DNA from: Porphyrobacter sp. ULC335
Lineage (GTDB): Bacteria; Pseudomonadota; Alphaproteobacteria; Sphingomonadales; Sphingomonadaceae
NCBI RefSeq assembly: GCF_025917005.1
Contig: NZ_CP078091.1
Span: forward strand, 2,294,001 to 2,358,000
Direction of reading: 5' to 3'
Length of the DNA stretch: 64,000 nucleotides
The notes beneath the pieces are model-generated. The model ran no database searches, was not told the DNA's origin, and was given only the letters and a program-made list of their open reading frames with translations. The position numbers and the translations under genes are program-made. Each line of letters opens with the position of its first letter. Positions within the stretch are counted from its first letter, which is position 1. Shown in pieces: positions 1-8,900 of the stretch.

Positions 1-45
1 AGCCTCAGGGATGTTCAATCGGCTCGTGCCGGGCAGTCCCGCCAA
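1..45 (-). ncRNA. ssrS: possible 5' end of 6S RNA (cut by window edge)
   Basis: The minus-strand sequence just after the zapA stop codon holds a -10-like TACTAT, then GC-rich sequence containing GAGCCGATT and TCCCTGAGG, which resemble the conserved 5' arm of 6S RNA. In many proteobacteria ssrS lies immediately downstream of zapA, so position and motif agree. Only about 45 bases are visible and the 3' arm needed to close the structure is outside the window. 6S RNA binds the RNA polymerase holoenzyme. This call rests on position and short motif similarity only. Confidence 0.35.
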
Positions 46-53
46 GATAGTAT

Positions 54-530
54 CTAGGCGCTTGCGCCCAAGGCTTCAAGCGCGGCGGCGCTCGCTTCGG
101 CGCGGGCGGCCAGTGCTTCGAGCTTTTCGGCGAGGTCTTCGGCCGCGCCAGAGTCAGCGGGCGGGCCGCCGAACAGGTCGAATTGCGGCTTCGGCGCTGG
201 CGGTGGCTCGCTGGCTGCGGCGGCGCGCGATGCTTCCAGCTCGGCTTCGAGCCGGGTGACAGTTTCGCGCAGAGCATCCAACTCAGACGTATCAGGCTCT
301 GCCGCTGATTCTGCCGCAGGGGCGGCACGCTTTCTCGCTTCGGCGAGTTCATCGGCGAGGAACAGTCCTGCAAACAGCAGATTCTGCGCCTCAAGCGGCG
401 CACGGGCGCTGCCGAGTTGGGCGTATTTCTCCGCGATCATCGCGCCCAGTGCGCGGATATGGGCTTCCTGCCCGTCGGCACAGGCGATGGTGTAGGTCTT
501 GGGGCCGATGCTGAGCGTGACGGTGCTCAT
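54..530 (-). CDS. zapA: cell division protein ZapA
   Basis: Z-ring-associated protein that bundles FtsZ filaments in the cytoplasm. The N-terminal ~85 residues fit the ZapA fold: it opens MSTVTLSIGPKTYTIACADG, followed by an alanine-rich helix with FAGLFLADEL. A low-complexity Ala/Glu-rich coiled-coil tail follows and contains QFDLFGG. At 158 aa it is longer than the roughly 110-aa enteric protein, as usual in sphingomonads because of the tail. The start has GGAGGA 10 bases upstream, inside the last codons of the preceding 71-aa gene, so the two genes look translationally coupled. The family call is secure; the tail's role is unknown. Confidence 0.88.
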   Translation of the reverse strand: MSTVTLSIGPKTYTIACADGQEAHIRALGAMIAEKYAQLGSARAPLEAQNLLFAGLFLADELAEARKRAAPAAESAAEPDTSELDALRETVTRLEAELEASRAAAASEPPPAPKPQFDLFGGPPADSGAAEDLAEKLEALAARAEASAAALEALGASA

Positions 531-536
531 GGTGCG

Positions 537-752
537 TCAATCCTCCAGCTGGGCCAGCAGATCGTCAAGTTCTCGAAGACTTTCCGCGACTTGCTCGCGC
601 AACCTCTCGTGCACATTGACCAGTTCGACCACGCGCGCGGAACCGCCGCCTGCTTTGGCCTCTGCGCCCGCCACGACTTCGCGCGCCGCGTCGATGCGCG
701 TCATCGCGGCCTCGATGCGGGCAAGCGCGGTTGCGATACGGTCAGCAGTCAT
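537..752 (-). CDS. small coiled-coil protein upstream of zapA
   Basis: A 71-aa hypothetical protein ending six bases before the zapA start and sharing its strand. It is almost entirely helical and charged (ARIEAAMTRIDAAREVV, then VHERLREQVAESLRELDDLL), which suggests a short coiled coil. No signal peptide or membrane segment is seen. I chose the ATG at 752 over an upstream in-frame codon at 770 because it gives MTADRIATALARIEAA without a weak extension. Co-occurrence with zapA suggests a role near cell division, but this is inference from position only. Confidence 0.7.
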   Translation of the reverse strand: MTADRIATALARIEAAMTRIDAAREVVAGAEAKAGGGSARVVELVNVHERLREQVAESLRELDDLLAQLED

Positions 753-963
753 GGGTGCTACCGATACCAACAGAATGCATGGGGCGCAAAGGCTTGGGCG
801 GGGCTGTTGATAAGTGCGCTATGCTTGCGGCGCGCGGATCGGGTGACGCGGGCGCAGCGCAAGGTTGACCTCCCCTTTGGCCTCGGCAATGGCACAGCGC
901 ACCGCAACCGGGGTCGAATCGCGCGCGCAAGCACGGCGACTCCCGCAGGAGAATTTCGTGCCG

Positions 964-2940
964 ATGAGCCTCGAGCCCGCCCGCCTTCAGCCCATGGCAA
1001 ACGCCATCCGCGCCCTTTCGATGGATGCGGTCGAAGCGGCCAATTCGGGCCACCCCGGGATGCCGATGGGCATGGCCGATGTGGCGACCGTGCTGTTCAC
1101 CGGCCACCTCAAGTTCGATCCGACCGCCCCGCATTGGGCCGACCGCGACCGCTTCGTGCTCAGCGCGGGTCACGGATCGATGCTGATCTACAGCCTGTTG
1201 TACCTCTCCGGCTATGCCGCGCCGACGATCGACGACATCCGTAATTTCCGGAAGCTGGGCAGCCCCTGCGCCGGTCACCCGGAAAACTTCATGCTCGACG
1301 GGGTCGAGTGCACCACCGGCCCGCTGGGGCAGGGTCTGGCGATGGCAGTCGGCATGGCGATGGCCGAGCGGCATCTGAATGCCGTCTATGGCGACGATCT
1401 GGTCGATCACCGCACCTGGGTGATCGCGGGCGACGGGTGCCTGATGGAAGGCATCAACCACGAGGCGATCGGTCTGGCGGGCCACCTCGGTCTGGGCCGC
1501 CTCAACGTGCTGTGGGATGACAACCGCATCACCATCGACGGGGCGACCGATCTGTCGACGTCCGAGGACATTAAGGCGCGCTATGCCGCGACCGGATGGC
1601 ATGTGACCGAATGTGACGGCCACGACTTCGCCGATATCGAGCGCGCCTTGCAAGAGGCCAAGGCTGACCCGCGGCCGTCGCTGGTCGCCTGCCGCACGAT
1701 CATCGGCAAGGGCGCGCCGAACAAGCAGGGCACCAGCGCCACCCACGGCGCGGCGCTGGGCGCGGCGGAAGTGGCCGCAGCGCGCGATACGCTGGGCTGG
1801 ACTTCCGAGCCCTTCGTGGTGCCGTCCGAAATCCTCGCTGACTGGCGCAGCGCGGGCGAGCCGGGCCGCGCGGCGCACGGCGCGTGGGCGGGCCGTCTCG
1901 AAGGCTCGGCACACAAGGGTGAATTCGAGCGCCGCATGACGGGCGACCTGCCGGAAGGCTTCAGCCTTGACGCGCATATCGCCGGGCTGATTGCCGCCCC
2001 GCAGAAAATCGCCACCCGCAAGGCCTCGGAAATCGCTCTCGGGGCAATCAACCCGATGCTGCCCGACACCATCGGCGGCAGCGCCGACCTGACCGGATCA
2101 AACAACACGCTCGCGGGCGGGATCGGCACCTTCAACCGCGATAATTACGCGGGCCGCTACGTCTATTACGGCATCCGCGAATTCGGCATGGCCGCCGCGA
2201 TGAACGGGATGGCGCTGCACGGCGGCGTGATCCCCTATGGCGGGACCTTCCTCGTCTTCACCGACTATGCGCGCGGCGCGATCCGTCTGTCCGCGCTCCA
2301 GCATTGCCGCGTGATCTATGTGATGACGCATGACTCCATCGGACTGGGCGAGGACGGGCCGACCCACCAGCCGGTCGAGCACCTCGCTTCGCTGCGGGCG
2401 ATGCCGAACCTTCTGGTGATGCGCCCCGCCGACGCGGTGGAAACCGCCGAGTGCTGGGACATTGCCCTGGCGCAGAAGGATCGCCCGACCGTGCTGGCGC
2501 TGACCCGCCAGAACCTGCCCCAGCTGCGGCTTGAGGCGGGGGAGAATCTTTCGGCCAAGGGTGGCTACCGGATCAAGGCAGCAGGCGCGGCGCGCAAGGT
2601 CGTGTTCCTTGCCACCGGTTCGGAAGTCGAACTCGCGGTCGCCTGTGCCGATGCGCTGGAAGCGCAGGGCGTTGGGTCGGATGTTGTCTCGATGGTCTGC
2701 ACCGAACTGTTCGACGAACAGGATGCCGCCTACCGCGCCGACCTCCTGCCCGCCGACGCGCTGATCGTCTCGGTCGAGGCGGCGAGCACCTTCGGGTGGC
2801 AGCGCTACACTGGCACGCATGGCCTCAACATCGGGCTCGACACTTTCGGCGCTTCGGCACCGGCGGGCGATCTGTTCGCCCATTTCGGCTTCACCGCGGA
2901 GGCAATAGTCCCGCAAATCCTGAACAAACTGAACGCTTAA
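964..2940 (+). CDS. tkt: transketolase
   Basis: Thiamine-diphosphate enzyme that moves two-carbon ketol units between sugar phosphates in the pentose phosphate pathway; cytoplasmic. The 658-aa length is normal. Visible marks are SGHPGMPMGMAD near the N-terminus, the TPP motif beginning GDGCLMEG and running to the WDDN asparagine, HDSIGLGEDGPTHQPVEH in the pyrimidine domain, and the C-terminal transketolase domain. AGGAG lies at 947-951. The ATG at 964 is 12 bases away; an in-frame GTG at 958 is only 6 bases away and would add two residues, so the exact start is uncertain. It heads a tkt-gap-pgk cluster, with gap 15 bases downstream. Confidence 0.96.
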   Translation: MSLEPARLQPMANAIRALSMDAVEAANSGHPGMPMGMADVATVLFTGHLKFDPTAPHWADRDRFVLSAGHGSMLIYSLLYLSGYAAPTIDDIRNFRKLGSPCAGHPENFMLDGVECTTGPLGQGLAMAVGMAMAERHLNAVYGDDLVDHRTWVIAGDGCLMEGINHEAIGLAGHLGLGRLNVLWDDNRITIDGATDLSTSEDIKARYAATGWHVTECDGHDFADIERALQEAKADPRPSLVACRTIIGKGAPNKQGTSATHGAALGAAEVAAARDTLGWTSEPFVVPSEILADWRSAGEPGRAAHGAWAGRLEGSAHKGEFERRMTGDLPEGFSLDAHIAGLIAAPQKIATRKASEIALGAINPMLPDTIGGSADLTGSNNTLAGGIGTFNRDNYAGRYVYYGIREFGMAAAMNGMALHGGVIPYGGTFLVFTDYARGAIRLSALQHCRVIYVMTHDSIGLGEDGPTHQPVEHLASLRAMPNLLVMRPADAVETAECWDIALAQKDRPTVLALTRQNLPQLRLEAGENLSAKGGYRIKAAGAARKVVFLATGSEVELAVACADALEAQGVGSDVVSMVCTELFDEQDAAYRADLLPADALIVSVEAASTFGWQRYTGTHGLNIGLDTFGASAPAGDLFAHFGFTAEAIVPQILNKLNA

Positions 2941-2955
2941 GCAGGAGTATTTCTC

Positions 2956-3963
2956 ATGGCCACCAAGGTCGCCATCAACGGCTTCGGCCGCATTGGCCGT
3001 CTCGTCGCCCGCGCGATTCTCGAGCGCACCGATCACGATCTCGATCTCGTCGCGATCAACGATCTGGCGGATGCCAAGTCCAACGCGCTGCTGTTTGCCT
3101 ATGACAGCGTGCACGGCCGTTTCGGCGGTGAAGTGACCGCCGACGGCGATGCAATCATCGTCAACGGCAAGCGCATCGCAGTGACCAAGGAGCGCGATCC
3201 CGCCAATCTGCCGCACGGCGAAATGGGCATCGATATCGTGCTGGAATGCACCGGCTTCTTCCAGTCGGACGAAGCCAGCCGTCCGCATCTTGCCGCTGGG
3301 GCCAAGCGTGTGGTCATCTCTGCGCCCGCGACCGGCGTCAGCAAGACCATCGTTTACGGCGTGAACCACGAAACGCTGACCGCTGATGACGTGATCATCT
3401 CCAATGCGAGCTGCACTACCAACTGCCTCGCGCCGGTCGCCAAGGTACTGAACGACGTGATCGGGATCGAGCGTGGTTTCATGACCACGATCCACTCCTA
3501 CACCAACGACCAGCGCATGCTCGACCAGATCCACTCCGATCTGCGCCGCGCGCGCGCCGGTGCGGTCAACATGATCCCCACCACCACCGGTGCCGCGCGC
3601 GCCGTGGGCCTGGTGCTGCCGGAACTGAAGGGCAAGCTCGACGGTTCGTCGGTGCGTGTGCCGACACCCAACGTGTCGATGGTTGACCTCGTCTTCGTGC
3701 CGAGCCGCGAAACCACTGCTGAAGAGATCAACGCTGCTCTCAAGGCTGCTGCCGAAGGCCCGATGAAGGGCGTGCTGGACTACACCGATCAGCCGTTGGT
3801 TTCGAGCGATTTCAACCACTACCCGGCGTCTTCTACCGTCGATTCGCTGGAGACCAGCGTCATGGAAGGCAAGCTCGCCCGCGTGGTCAGCTGGTACGAC
3901 AACGAGTGGGGCTTCTCCAACCGCATGATCGACACGGCAGGGGTTGTGGCGAAGTTCTTGTAA
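2956..3963 (+). CDS. gap: type I glyceraldehyde-3-phosphate dehydrogenase
   Basis: Oxidises glyceraldehyde-3-phosphate to 1,3-bisphosphoglycerate with NAD in glycolysis, and works in reverse in gluconeogenesis. The 335-aa protein has the Rossmann start [12 protein letters not shown], the catalytic SNASCTTNC with Cys153, and the C-terminal [17 protein letters not shown] lies 8 bases before the ATG. It sits 15 bases after tkt and upstream of pgk, separated from pgk by a palindromic repeat cluster that may modulate read-through or mRNA stability. Confidence 0.97.
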   Translation: MATKVAINGFGRIGRLVARAILERTDHDLDLVAINDLADAKSNALLFAYDSVHGRFGGEVTADGDAIIVNGKRIAVTKERDPANLPHGEMGIDIVLECTGFFQSDEASRPHLAAGAKRVVISAPATGVSKTIVYGVNHETLTADDVIISNASCTTNCLAPVAKVLNDVIGIERGFMTTIHSYTNDQRMLDQIHSDLRRARAGAVNMIPTTTGAARAVGLVLPELKGKLDGSSVRVPTPNVSMVDLVFVPSRETTAEEINAALKAAAEGPMKGVLDYTDQPLVSSDFNHYPASSTVDSLETSVMEGKLARVVSWYDNEWGFSNRMIDTAGVVAKFL

Positions 3964-3971
3964 GATATTGA

Positions 3972-4083
3972 CCCCTCCCGCTCGCGGGAGGGGAGCGAGG
4001 CTTGGCAGCTTGCTGCCTAGCCGCAGCGGGGTGGGCCTGCCGCTGCCGTGCCCACCCCCGGCCCCTCCCGCAGGCGGGAGGGG
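3972..4083. repeat. REP-like palindromic cluster between gap and pgk
   Basis: Two identical-arm hairpins, CCCCTCCCGC/GCGGGAGGGG at 3972-3993 and 4062-4083, flank a third inverted repeat GGGGTGGGC/GCCCACCCC at about 4028-4059. The cluster fills the 134-base gap-pgk spacer and ends two bases before the pgk ribosome binding site (AAGGAG, 4085-4090). The arrangement resembles the dispersed REP/BIME-type elements common in sphingomonad genomes. Being transcribed, it could shape the relative expression of gap and pgk; that is inference. Confidence 0.75.
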
Positions 4084-4097
4084 AGAAGGAGCCACCA

Positions 4098-5303
4098 ATG
4101 CCCAAGTTCAAGACCCTCGATGATCTGCCCGCCGACTTGACCGGCGAAGTCGCGTTGGTGCGCGTCGACCTGAACCTTCCCATGAAGGACGGCTCGGCGA
4201 CGGATGTGACGCGGGTCGAGGCGGTGAAGCCCACCATCCTCGAACTCGCGGGCCGCGGCGCGAAGGTGCTGCTGCTGGCGCATTTCGGGCGGCCGGGCGG
4301 GCAGCGTTCCTCGACGCTGTCGACCAGCATGGTGATCGGCGATGTCGAGCGGGTGCTGGGCAAGGAAGTGATGTTCATCCCCGAAATCACCGGTCCGGTA
4401 GTGTCGCAGTCGGTCGGCACCATCCTGCGGGCTGGCGATATCGGTCTGCTCGACAACACCCGCTTCTGGCCAGGCGAGGAAGCGAATGATCCGAACCTTG
4501 CGCAGGCCATCGCCGCGCATGGTACGCTCTACGTCAACGACGCCTTCAGCGCCGCGCACCGCGCCCATGCGACCACCGAAGGGCTTGCGCATTTCCTTCC
4601 GGCCTATGCGGGCCGATCGATGGAGGCGGAGCTCAAGGCATTGGACGCAGCCTTGGGGACGCCCGAACAGCCGGTCGCGGCAGTCGTGGGCGGGGCCAAG
4701 GTTTCGACCAAGCTTGCCGTGCTCGAACATCTGGTGGGCAAGGTGCAGCACCTGATCATCGGCGGTGGCATGGCCAACACCTTCCTCGCCGCGCGCGGCG
4801 TGAATGTCGGCAAGAGCCTGTGCGAGCATGATCTTGCGCCGACCGTGACACGCATCATGGACGAGGCCGACCGCGCTGGCTGCACCGTCCACCTGCCTTA
4901 TGACGTTGTGGTCGCGAAGGAATTTGCCGAAAACCCGGCGAGCCTGCGCACCTGCAACGTCCACGAGGTCGCGGCGGACGAGATGATCCTCGACCTTGGC
5001 CCGCAGGCAGTCGAGGCGTTGGCCGATGTGCTCAAGACCTGCCGCACGCTGGTGTGGAACGGACCGCTCGGCGCTTTCGAGACCGAGCCTTTCGATGCGG
5101 CCACTGTTGCGCTGGCGCGCACGGCTGCGGCATTGACGCTGGAGGGCTCGCTCATCAGCGTAGCGGGCGGCGGAGACACAGTTGCGGCGCTGGCTCGGGC
5201 GGGCGTTTCCGAGGATTTCACCTATATTTCAACTGCTGGCGGCGCTTTCCTTGAATGGATGGAAGGTCGCGTCCTGCCCGGCGTCGCCGCGCTCGAAGGC
5301 TGA
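4098..5303 (+). CDS. pgk: phosphoglycerate kinase
   Basis: Transfers phosphate from 1,3-bisphosphoglycerate to ADP in glycolysis; cytoplasmic monomer. The 401-aa length is typical. Seen are [11 protein letters not shown] at the N-terminus, HFGRP, the substrate loop [12 protein letters not shown], the nucleotide-binding VGGAKVSTK and GGGDTVAAL near the C-terminus. The ATG at 4098 follows AAGGAG by seven bases; longer in-frame extensions run into the palindromic repeat and are not credible. It follows gap and precedes a small NTF2-like gene by two bases. Confidence 0.96.
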   Translation: MPKFKTLDDLPADLTGEVALVRVDLNLPMKDGSATDVTRVEAVKPTILELAGRGAKVLLLAHFGRPGGQRSSTLSTSMVIGDVERVLGKEVMFIPEITGPVVSQSVGTILRAGDIGLLDNTRFWPGEEANDPNLAQAIAAHGTLYVNDAFSAAHRAHATTEGLAHFLPAYAGRSMEAELKALDAALGTPEQPVAAVVGGAKVSTKLAVLEHLVGKVQHLIIGGGMANTFLAARGVNVGKSLCEHDLAPTVTRIMDEADRAGCTVHLPYDVVVAKEFAENPASLRTCNVHEVAADEMILDLGPQAVEALADVLKTCRTLVWNGPLGAFETEPFDAATVALARTAAALTLEGSLISVAGGGDTVAALARAGVSEDFTYISTAGGAFLEWMEGRVLPGVAALEG

Positions 5304-5305
5304 CC

Positions 5306-5731
5306 ATGGCGACCACCGATGCCGAAATCGAGGCGCTGGCGCTGACCGTGATGCGCGCATGGCTGGCGGGCGATGCCAAGGCCATGAAGAAGGTCACGGC
5401 GCGCGATATGATGATAATGATTGGCACCTTACCGCCACAATTGCTTGATAGACCGAGTTTTCTTGTCGCCATCGAGCGTGGGTTCACTTGCACCCGCTTT
5501 GCATTCCGCGAAGTCTTTGTCCACAAGCATGGCAAGGCCGCGTGGTTCGTGGCGGGTGCGGAACTTGAATTCCAGCTGGGCGCCAAGGTGTGGTCTGGCC
5601 GCTTCCTCGTCACGCAGCTGTGGCGCTGCGGCACTATCGGCGGGTGGAAGCTCGCCGACCTGAGCCTCGCGCGGCTCGACGAAGGCGAACGCTACGCCGA
5701 TTCCATCCGCGCCCTGCAATTGTGGACCTAG
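5306..5731 (+). CDS. SnoaL/NTF2-like hypothetical protein
   Basis: A 141-aa protein starting two bases after the pgk stop, so probably co-translated. An N-terminal helix (EIEALALTVMRAWLAGDAKAM) followed by curved-sheet segments ending in GGWKLADLSLARLD fits the SnoaL-like/NTF2 alpha+beta cone fold used by ketosteroid-isomerase-type enzymes and many proteins of unknown role. No catalytic residues can be assigned with confidence. Association with the glycolytic operon is positional only. A short AT-richer patch near 5405-5455 stands out from the surrounding GC-rich sequence. Confidence 0.75.
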   Translation: MATTDAEIEALALTVMRAWLAGDAKAMKKVTARDMMIMIGTLPPQLLDRPSFLVAIERGFTCTRFAFREVFVHKHGKAAWFVAGAELEFQLGAKVWSGRFLVTQLWRCGTIGGWKLADLSLARLDEGERYADSIRALQLWT

Positions 5732-5733
5732 AG

Positions 5734-6186
5734 ATGAGCGACGCGAACGAAGCCAGTTTCGGCACGCTTTCGACGATGGACAGCGGCGAGTTTGCCGGTT
5801 GGCAGTATTGGCAGGGCGATCCCTACGAGACCCGCTCGGGCCCGTTCTATCACCGCCGCGAAGACGATGGCTCCTACGTCAGCGCTTTCCGCGCCGAAGC
5901 GCGCCACATGAACGGCGGCGGCTTCATGCATGGCGGCTGCCTGCTGACCTTCGCCGATTTCGCCCTGTTCGCGATCGCCACCGACGAATTGAACGGCGAC
6001 CACGCGGTGACGCTCAACCTTGCGGGCGATTTCCTCGGCGCAGTGCAGGTCGGCGCTCTGGTCGAGGCGCGCGGCGAGATTACGCGCGGCGGCGGCAAGA
6101 CCATCTTCGTGCGCGGCCTTGTGACCGGCGATGGCAAACCCGCTTTGAGCTTCACCGGCATCATCCGCCGCCTGTCGCGGCGTTGA
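5734..6186 (+). CDS. PaaI-family acyl-CoA thioesterase (hotdog fold)
   Basis: A 150-aa hotdog-fold protein likely to hydrolyse an acyl-CoA thioester. The core RHMNGGGFMHGGCLLTFADF carries the HGG motif at the start of the hotdog helix, and the strand VTLNLAGDFLGAVQVG follows as in PaaI/YbgC-like enzymes. It starts two bases after the preceding stop, continuing the pgk transcription unit. The substrate is unknown. The C-terminus ends in a basic IIRRLSRR. Confidence 0.85.
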   Translation: MSDANEASFGTLSTMDSGEFAGWQYWQGDPYETRSGPFYHRREDDGSYVSAFRAEARHMNGGGFMHGGCLLTFADFALFAIATDELNGDHAVTLNLAGDFLGAVQVGALVEARGEITRGGGKTIFVRGLVTGDGKPALSFTGIIRRLSRR

Positions 6187-6245
6187 TCCGCGGCTTCGCG
6201 GTTGCAGCATTCGCAGCGACTGGCTAAGGGCGCGGGCTAAGGCTC

Positions 6246-6259
6246 TGCATAGGTATGCA
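6246..6259. promoter_or_regulatory. short palindrome upstream of FBP aldolase
   Basis: TGCATA-GG-TATGCA is a perfect 6-bp inverted repeat lying 54 bases before the aldolase ATG, in the 127-base gap after the thioesterase gene. Its position suits an operator near a promoter. No clear -35/-10 pair was identified, so function is a guess. Confidence 0.3.
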
Positions 6260-6313
6260 CAAACCGCAGGGGCCGCATCACACACCGCGTCAGCGCCATT
6301 GGAGAACGCCGCA

Positions 6314-7198
6314 ATGAACACCCGCGAAATGACCGACCGCATCGCCACCGGACAGGGTTTCATTGCCGCACTCGATCAGTCGGGCGGCTCGACGCCCAAG
6401 GCACTGCGCGGTTACGGGGTGGAGGACAGCGAGTGGTCGGGTGACGAGGCGATGTTCGCCCAGATCCACGCGATGCGCGCCCGCGTTATCACCTCGCCCT
6501 GCTTCGGCAGCGGGAAGGTGATCGGGGCGATCCTGTTCGAGCGGACGATGGACGGCATGGTCGATGGCAAGCCGACGGCCGACGCGCTGAAGGACCGCGG
6601 CATTGTCCCCTTCATCAAGGTCGACGAGGGCCTGGCCGATGAAGCGGACGGCGTGCAGCTGATGAAGCCGATGGGCAAGCTGCCTGCGCTGCTCGAAAAG
6701 TCGGTCGCGAGCGGCATGTTCGGCACCAAGATGCGCTCTGTCGTCAAGGCTGCAAACCCCGCCGGGATCGCCGCCGTTGTCGCGCAGCAGTTCGAAGTGG
6801 GACAGCAGATCATCGCCGCCGGCCTGATGCCGATCATCGAACCTGAGTACGACATCACCGCCGCGGACCGCGTCGAAGGTGAGGCGATGCTGCTTGCGGA
6901 AATCCTCAAGCATCTGGACGCGCTGCCCGAGGGTCAGCAGGTGATGCTCAAGCTGTCGATCCCCGCCACCGCCGGGCTTTATACCCCGCTGGTAAACCAC
7001 CCCAAGGTGCTGCGCGTGGTCGCGCTGTCGGGTGGGTTCTCGACCGACGACGCCTGTTCGCGCCTCTCGCACAATCCCGGCATGATCGCGAGCTTCAGCC
7101 GCGGCCTGCTGCAAGACCTGCGCAAGGGTCAGTCCGACGCGGAGTTCAACACCGTGCTCGGCAAGGCGATCGACCAGATCGCCAGCGCCAGCGTTTAA
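6314..7198 (+). CDS. fda: class I fructose-bisphosphate aldolase
   Basis: Cleaves fructose-1,6-bisphosphate to two triose phosphates through a Schiff-base lysine; glycolysis/gluconeogenesis. The 294-aa protein matches the short bacterial Fda-type class I enzymes rather than the metal-dependent class II family: it has GFIAALDQSGGSTPKAL near the N-terminus and VMLKLSIPA, whose lysine is the candidate Schiff-base residue. GGAGAA lies seven bases before the ATG at 6314, favouring it over an upstream in-frame TTG. It closes the run of sugar-phosphate genes and converges on a lipoprotein gene four bases away. Confidence 0.93.
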   Translation: MNTREMTDRIATGQGFIAALDQSGGSTPKALRGYGVEDSEWSGDEAMFAQIHAMRARVITSPCFGSGKVIGAILFERTMDGMVDGKPTADALKDRGIVPFIKVDEGLADEADGVQLMKPMGKLPALLEKSVASGMFGTKMRSVVKAANPAGIAAVVAQQFEVGQQIIAAGLMPIIEPEYDITAADRVEGEAMLLAEILKHLDALPEGQQVMLKLSIPATAGLYTPLVNHPKVLRVVALSGGFSTDDACSRLSHNPGMIASFSRGLLQDLRKGQSDAEFNTVLGKAIDQIASASV

Positions 7199-7202
7199 GG
7201 CC

Positions 7203-7613
7203 TCAGTGCGCCTCGTAGGTGAAGCGGTAATCCTCCTTGGCGGTCTCGTTCCCGGCTCCGGCCATCGGAGAGGGATTGCCGGAGGTCAGCGCGATGACAA
7301 TGCCGTGCGTTCCAAAGTCCTCGCCCAGCGTGAGGTCTGCGGTCTCGCGCCAGCCTGCGCCGTCGATGCGGGTGCGCACCACCAGCCGCCCGGCCCATAC
7401 GCAGCGCGCGTTCATCGGGCAGCGGCTGTCCTCGACCACCTCCTGCGGAGTCACGACAACCGCGCCGACCTGCACCGCCTGGCCGATTGCGACCGCGCTG
7501 CCCTGCGGAACGGGGGCGCTGGCCGAATTGGGCGCATCGGGGATCACCGCGCAGCCCGCGACGGCGGTGGCGGTGAGGGCGAAGGGGGCGAGGGTGCGCA
7601 ACAGCTTTATCAT
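7203..7613 (-). CDS. hypothetical lipoprotein
   Basis: A 136-aa protein with a lipoprotein signal: MIKLL, a hydrophobic stretch and the lipobox AVAGC around residues 17-21. The mature part holds VGAVVVTPQEVVEDSRCP and CVWAGRLVVRTRIDG, a beta-rich domain with two cysteines, and ends EDYRFTYEAH. It is probably anchored to an envelope membrane. I do not recognise a named family. It converges with the aldolase gene and is divergent from thiE. Confidence 0.78.
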   Translation of the reverse strand: MIKLLRTLAPFALTATAVAGCAVIPDAPNSASAPVPQGSAVAIGQAVQVGAVVVTPQEVVEDSRCPMNARCVWAGRLVVRTRIDGAGWRETADLTLGEDFGTHGIVIALTSGNPSPMAGAGNETAKEDYRFTYEAH

Positions 7614-7691
7614 GCCCCGCTTAGGCCCGCCCGCGCCTGAGTGGCGGCTGAACAGGTGACAGGCGGCCCGCAAGGCTTTAGCGGGAGCGCC

Positions 7692-8321
7692 ATGACCGAA
7701 ACCCAGCTTTATCTCATCTCCCCGCTTGATGTCGGCGGTGACTTCCCAGCCCGGCTCGAACGGGCGCTTGTGGCGGGGAAGGGTCTTGTTACCGCCTTCC
7801 AGTTCCGCGTGAAGGGTGTCGACAGCCACGAGGCTGCCGCGTTGGCAGAGCCGCTGCAGGCGATCTGCGCCGCGCATGACGTGGCCTTTATCGTCAACGA
7901 TTCGGTGGCGCTCGCCAAGCGGTTGAAGGCGGACGGTGTGCATCTGGGGCAAGACGACGGCGCACCGCGCGAAGCCCGCGAGGAATTGGGGCGCGAGGCA
8001 CAGATCGGCGTGACCTGCCACGCCAGCCGCCACCAGGCGATGGAAGCGGGCGAGGCGGGTGCGGACTATGTCGCCTTCGGGGCGTTCTACCCCTCGACCA
8101 CCAAGGATAAGGGGCCGGACGCCGAGGTGCCCGATCTTGAGCTGCTTCAATGGTGGACCACCATCTTCGAAATCCCCTGCGTCGCCATCGGCGGGATCAC
8201 GCCGGACAATTGCAAGCCGCTGATCGAAGCAGGCGCGGATTTCCTCGCGGTGTCAGGCGCGGTGTGGAACGGGGACGAGGTTGCGGCGATCGAAGCCTTC
8301 GCCAAGGTCATGCGGGGGTGA
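7692..8321 (+). CDS. thiE: thiamine phosphate synthase
   Basis: Joins HMP-pyrophosphate and HET-phosphate to form thiamine phosphate in a TIM-barrel active site. The 209-aa protein shows AFQFRVKG, FIVNDSVALA, DGVHLGQDD, the phosphate loop AFYPSTTKDKG and VAIGGITPDN, all in family order. The ATG at 7692 follows GCGGGAGCGCC. The stop overlaps the GTG start of the next gene (GTGA), indicating coupling. No other thiamine gene and no TPP riboswitch were seen nearby. Confidence 0.9.
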   Translation: MTETQLYLISPLDVGGDFPARLERALVAGKGLVTAFQFRVKGVDSHEAAALAEPLQAICAAHDVAFIVNDSVALAKRLKADGVHLGQDDGAPREAREELGREAQIGVTCHASRHQAMEAGEAGADYVAFGAFYPSTTKDKGPDAEVPDLELLQWWTTIFEIPCVAIGGITPDNCKPLIEAGADFLAVSGAVWNGDEVAAIEAFAKVMRG

Positions 8322-8893
8322 AGCGCAAGCTGGCCTTGCTGGCTGGCGCGATTGCCGCTTGGCTTGTGGCAGTCGCTTGCTGGATTGCCGTTGGGCCGGC
8401 CGTTAGCAGGACAGATCGGAGTGCGACCGCCATCGTGCTTGGCGCTGCTGTGATCGGCACAAAGCCTTCTCCCGTGTATGCCGCGCGGATCGACCACGCC
8501 GTTGATCTCTATCGTCAGGGGCGGGTGCAGAATATCCTGCTGACCGGGGGACGCTCACCCGAAGACACGCTAACCGAAGCGGCGAGCGGCGCGGCCTACG
8601 CCATGGCAAAGGGCGTTCCGGAGACCGCAATCCTGCAGGAAGACCGCTCGCGCACGACCCGTGAAAACCTCGCGAATGCCCGTGAGGTGCTGGGGCAGGC
8701 CCGCTTGCAGCCGGTGCTGATCGTTTCTGACCCGCTCCATATGCGCCGCGCCATGGCGATGGCGGCCAGCGAAGATTTCGATGCGCAAGCCTCGCCCACG
8801 CCCACCACACGCTATCGCAGCCTTGCGACGCAAGCTCCCTTCCTAGCGCGCGAGGTGTGGTTCATGCATGTTCACTGGCTGGCCGCGATTTAG
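8318..8893 (+). CDS. YdcF-like DUF218 membrane-anchored protein
   Basis: A 191-aa protein with one N-terminal membrane segment (LALLAGAIAAWLVAVACWIAV) followed by a DUF218/YdcF domain. It shows AIVLGAAVI, RIDHAVDLYRQG, LLTGG, the RTTRENLANA motif and LIVSDPLHMRRA, the usual order in the family. YdcF binds S-adenosylmethionine in E. coli and relatives such as ElyC affect envelope assembly, but the reaction is not settled. It begins with GTG overlapping the thiE stop and ends seven bases from a convergent HAD gene. Confidence 0.85.
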   Translation: MKRKLALLAGAIAAWLVAVACWIAVGPAVSRTDRSATAIVLGAAVIGTKPSPVYAARIDHAVDLYRQGRVQNILLTGGRSPEDTLTEAASGAAYAMAKGVPETAILQEDRSRTTRENLANAREVLGQARLQPVLIVSDPLHMRRAMAMAASEDFDAQASPTPTTRYRSLATQAPFLAREVWFMHVHWLAAI

Positions 8894-8900
8894 GCCGACC

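Noticed and set aside
2098-4098. Open frame of 666 codons antisense to tkt and gap
   Set aside because: Both sense genes are clear conserved enzymes; the antisense translation is His/Arg/Asp-rich low-quality sequence and crosses a repeat cluster.
7641-7691. TPP riboswitch upstream of thiE
   Set aside because: The short spacer shows no conserved thi-box sequence such as CTGAGA.
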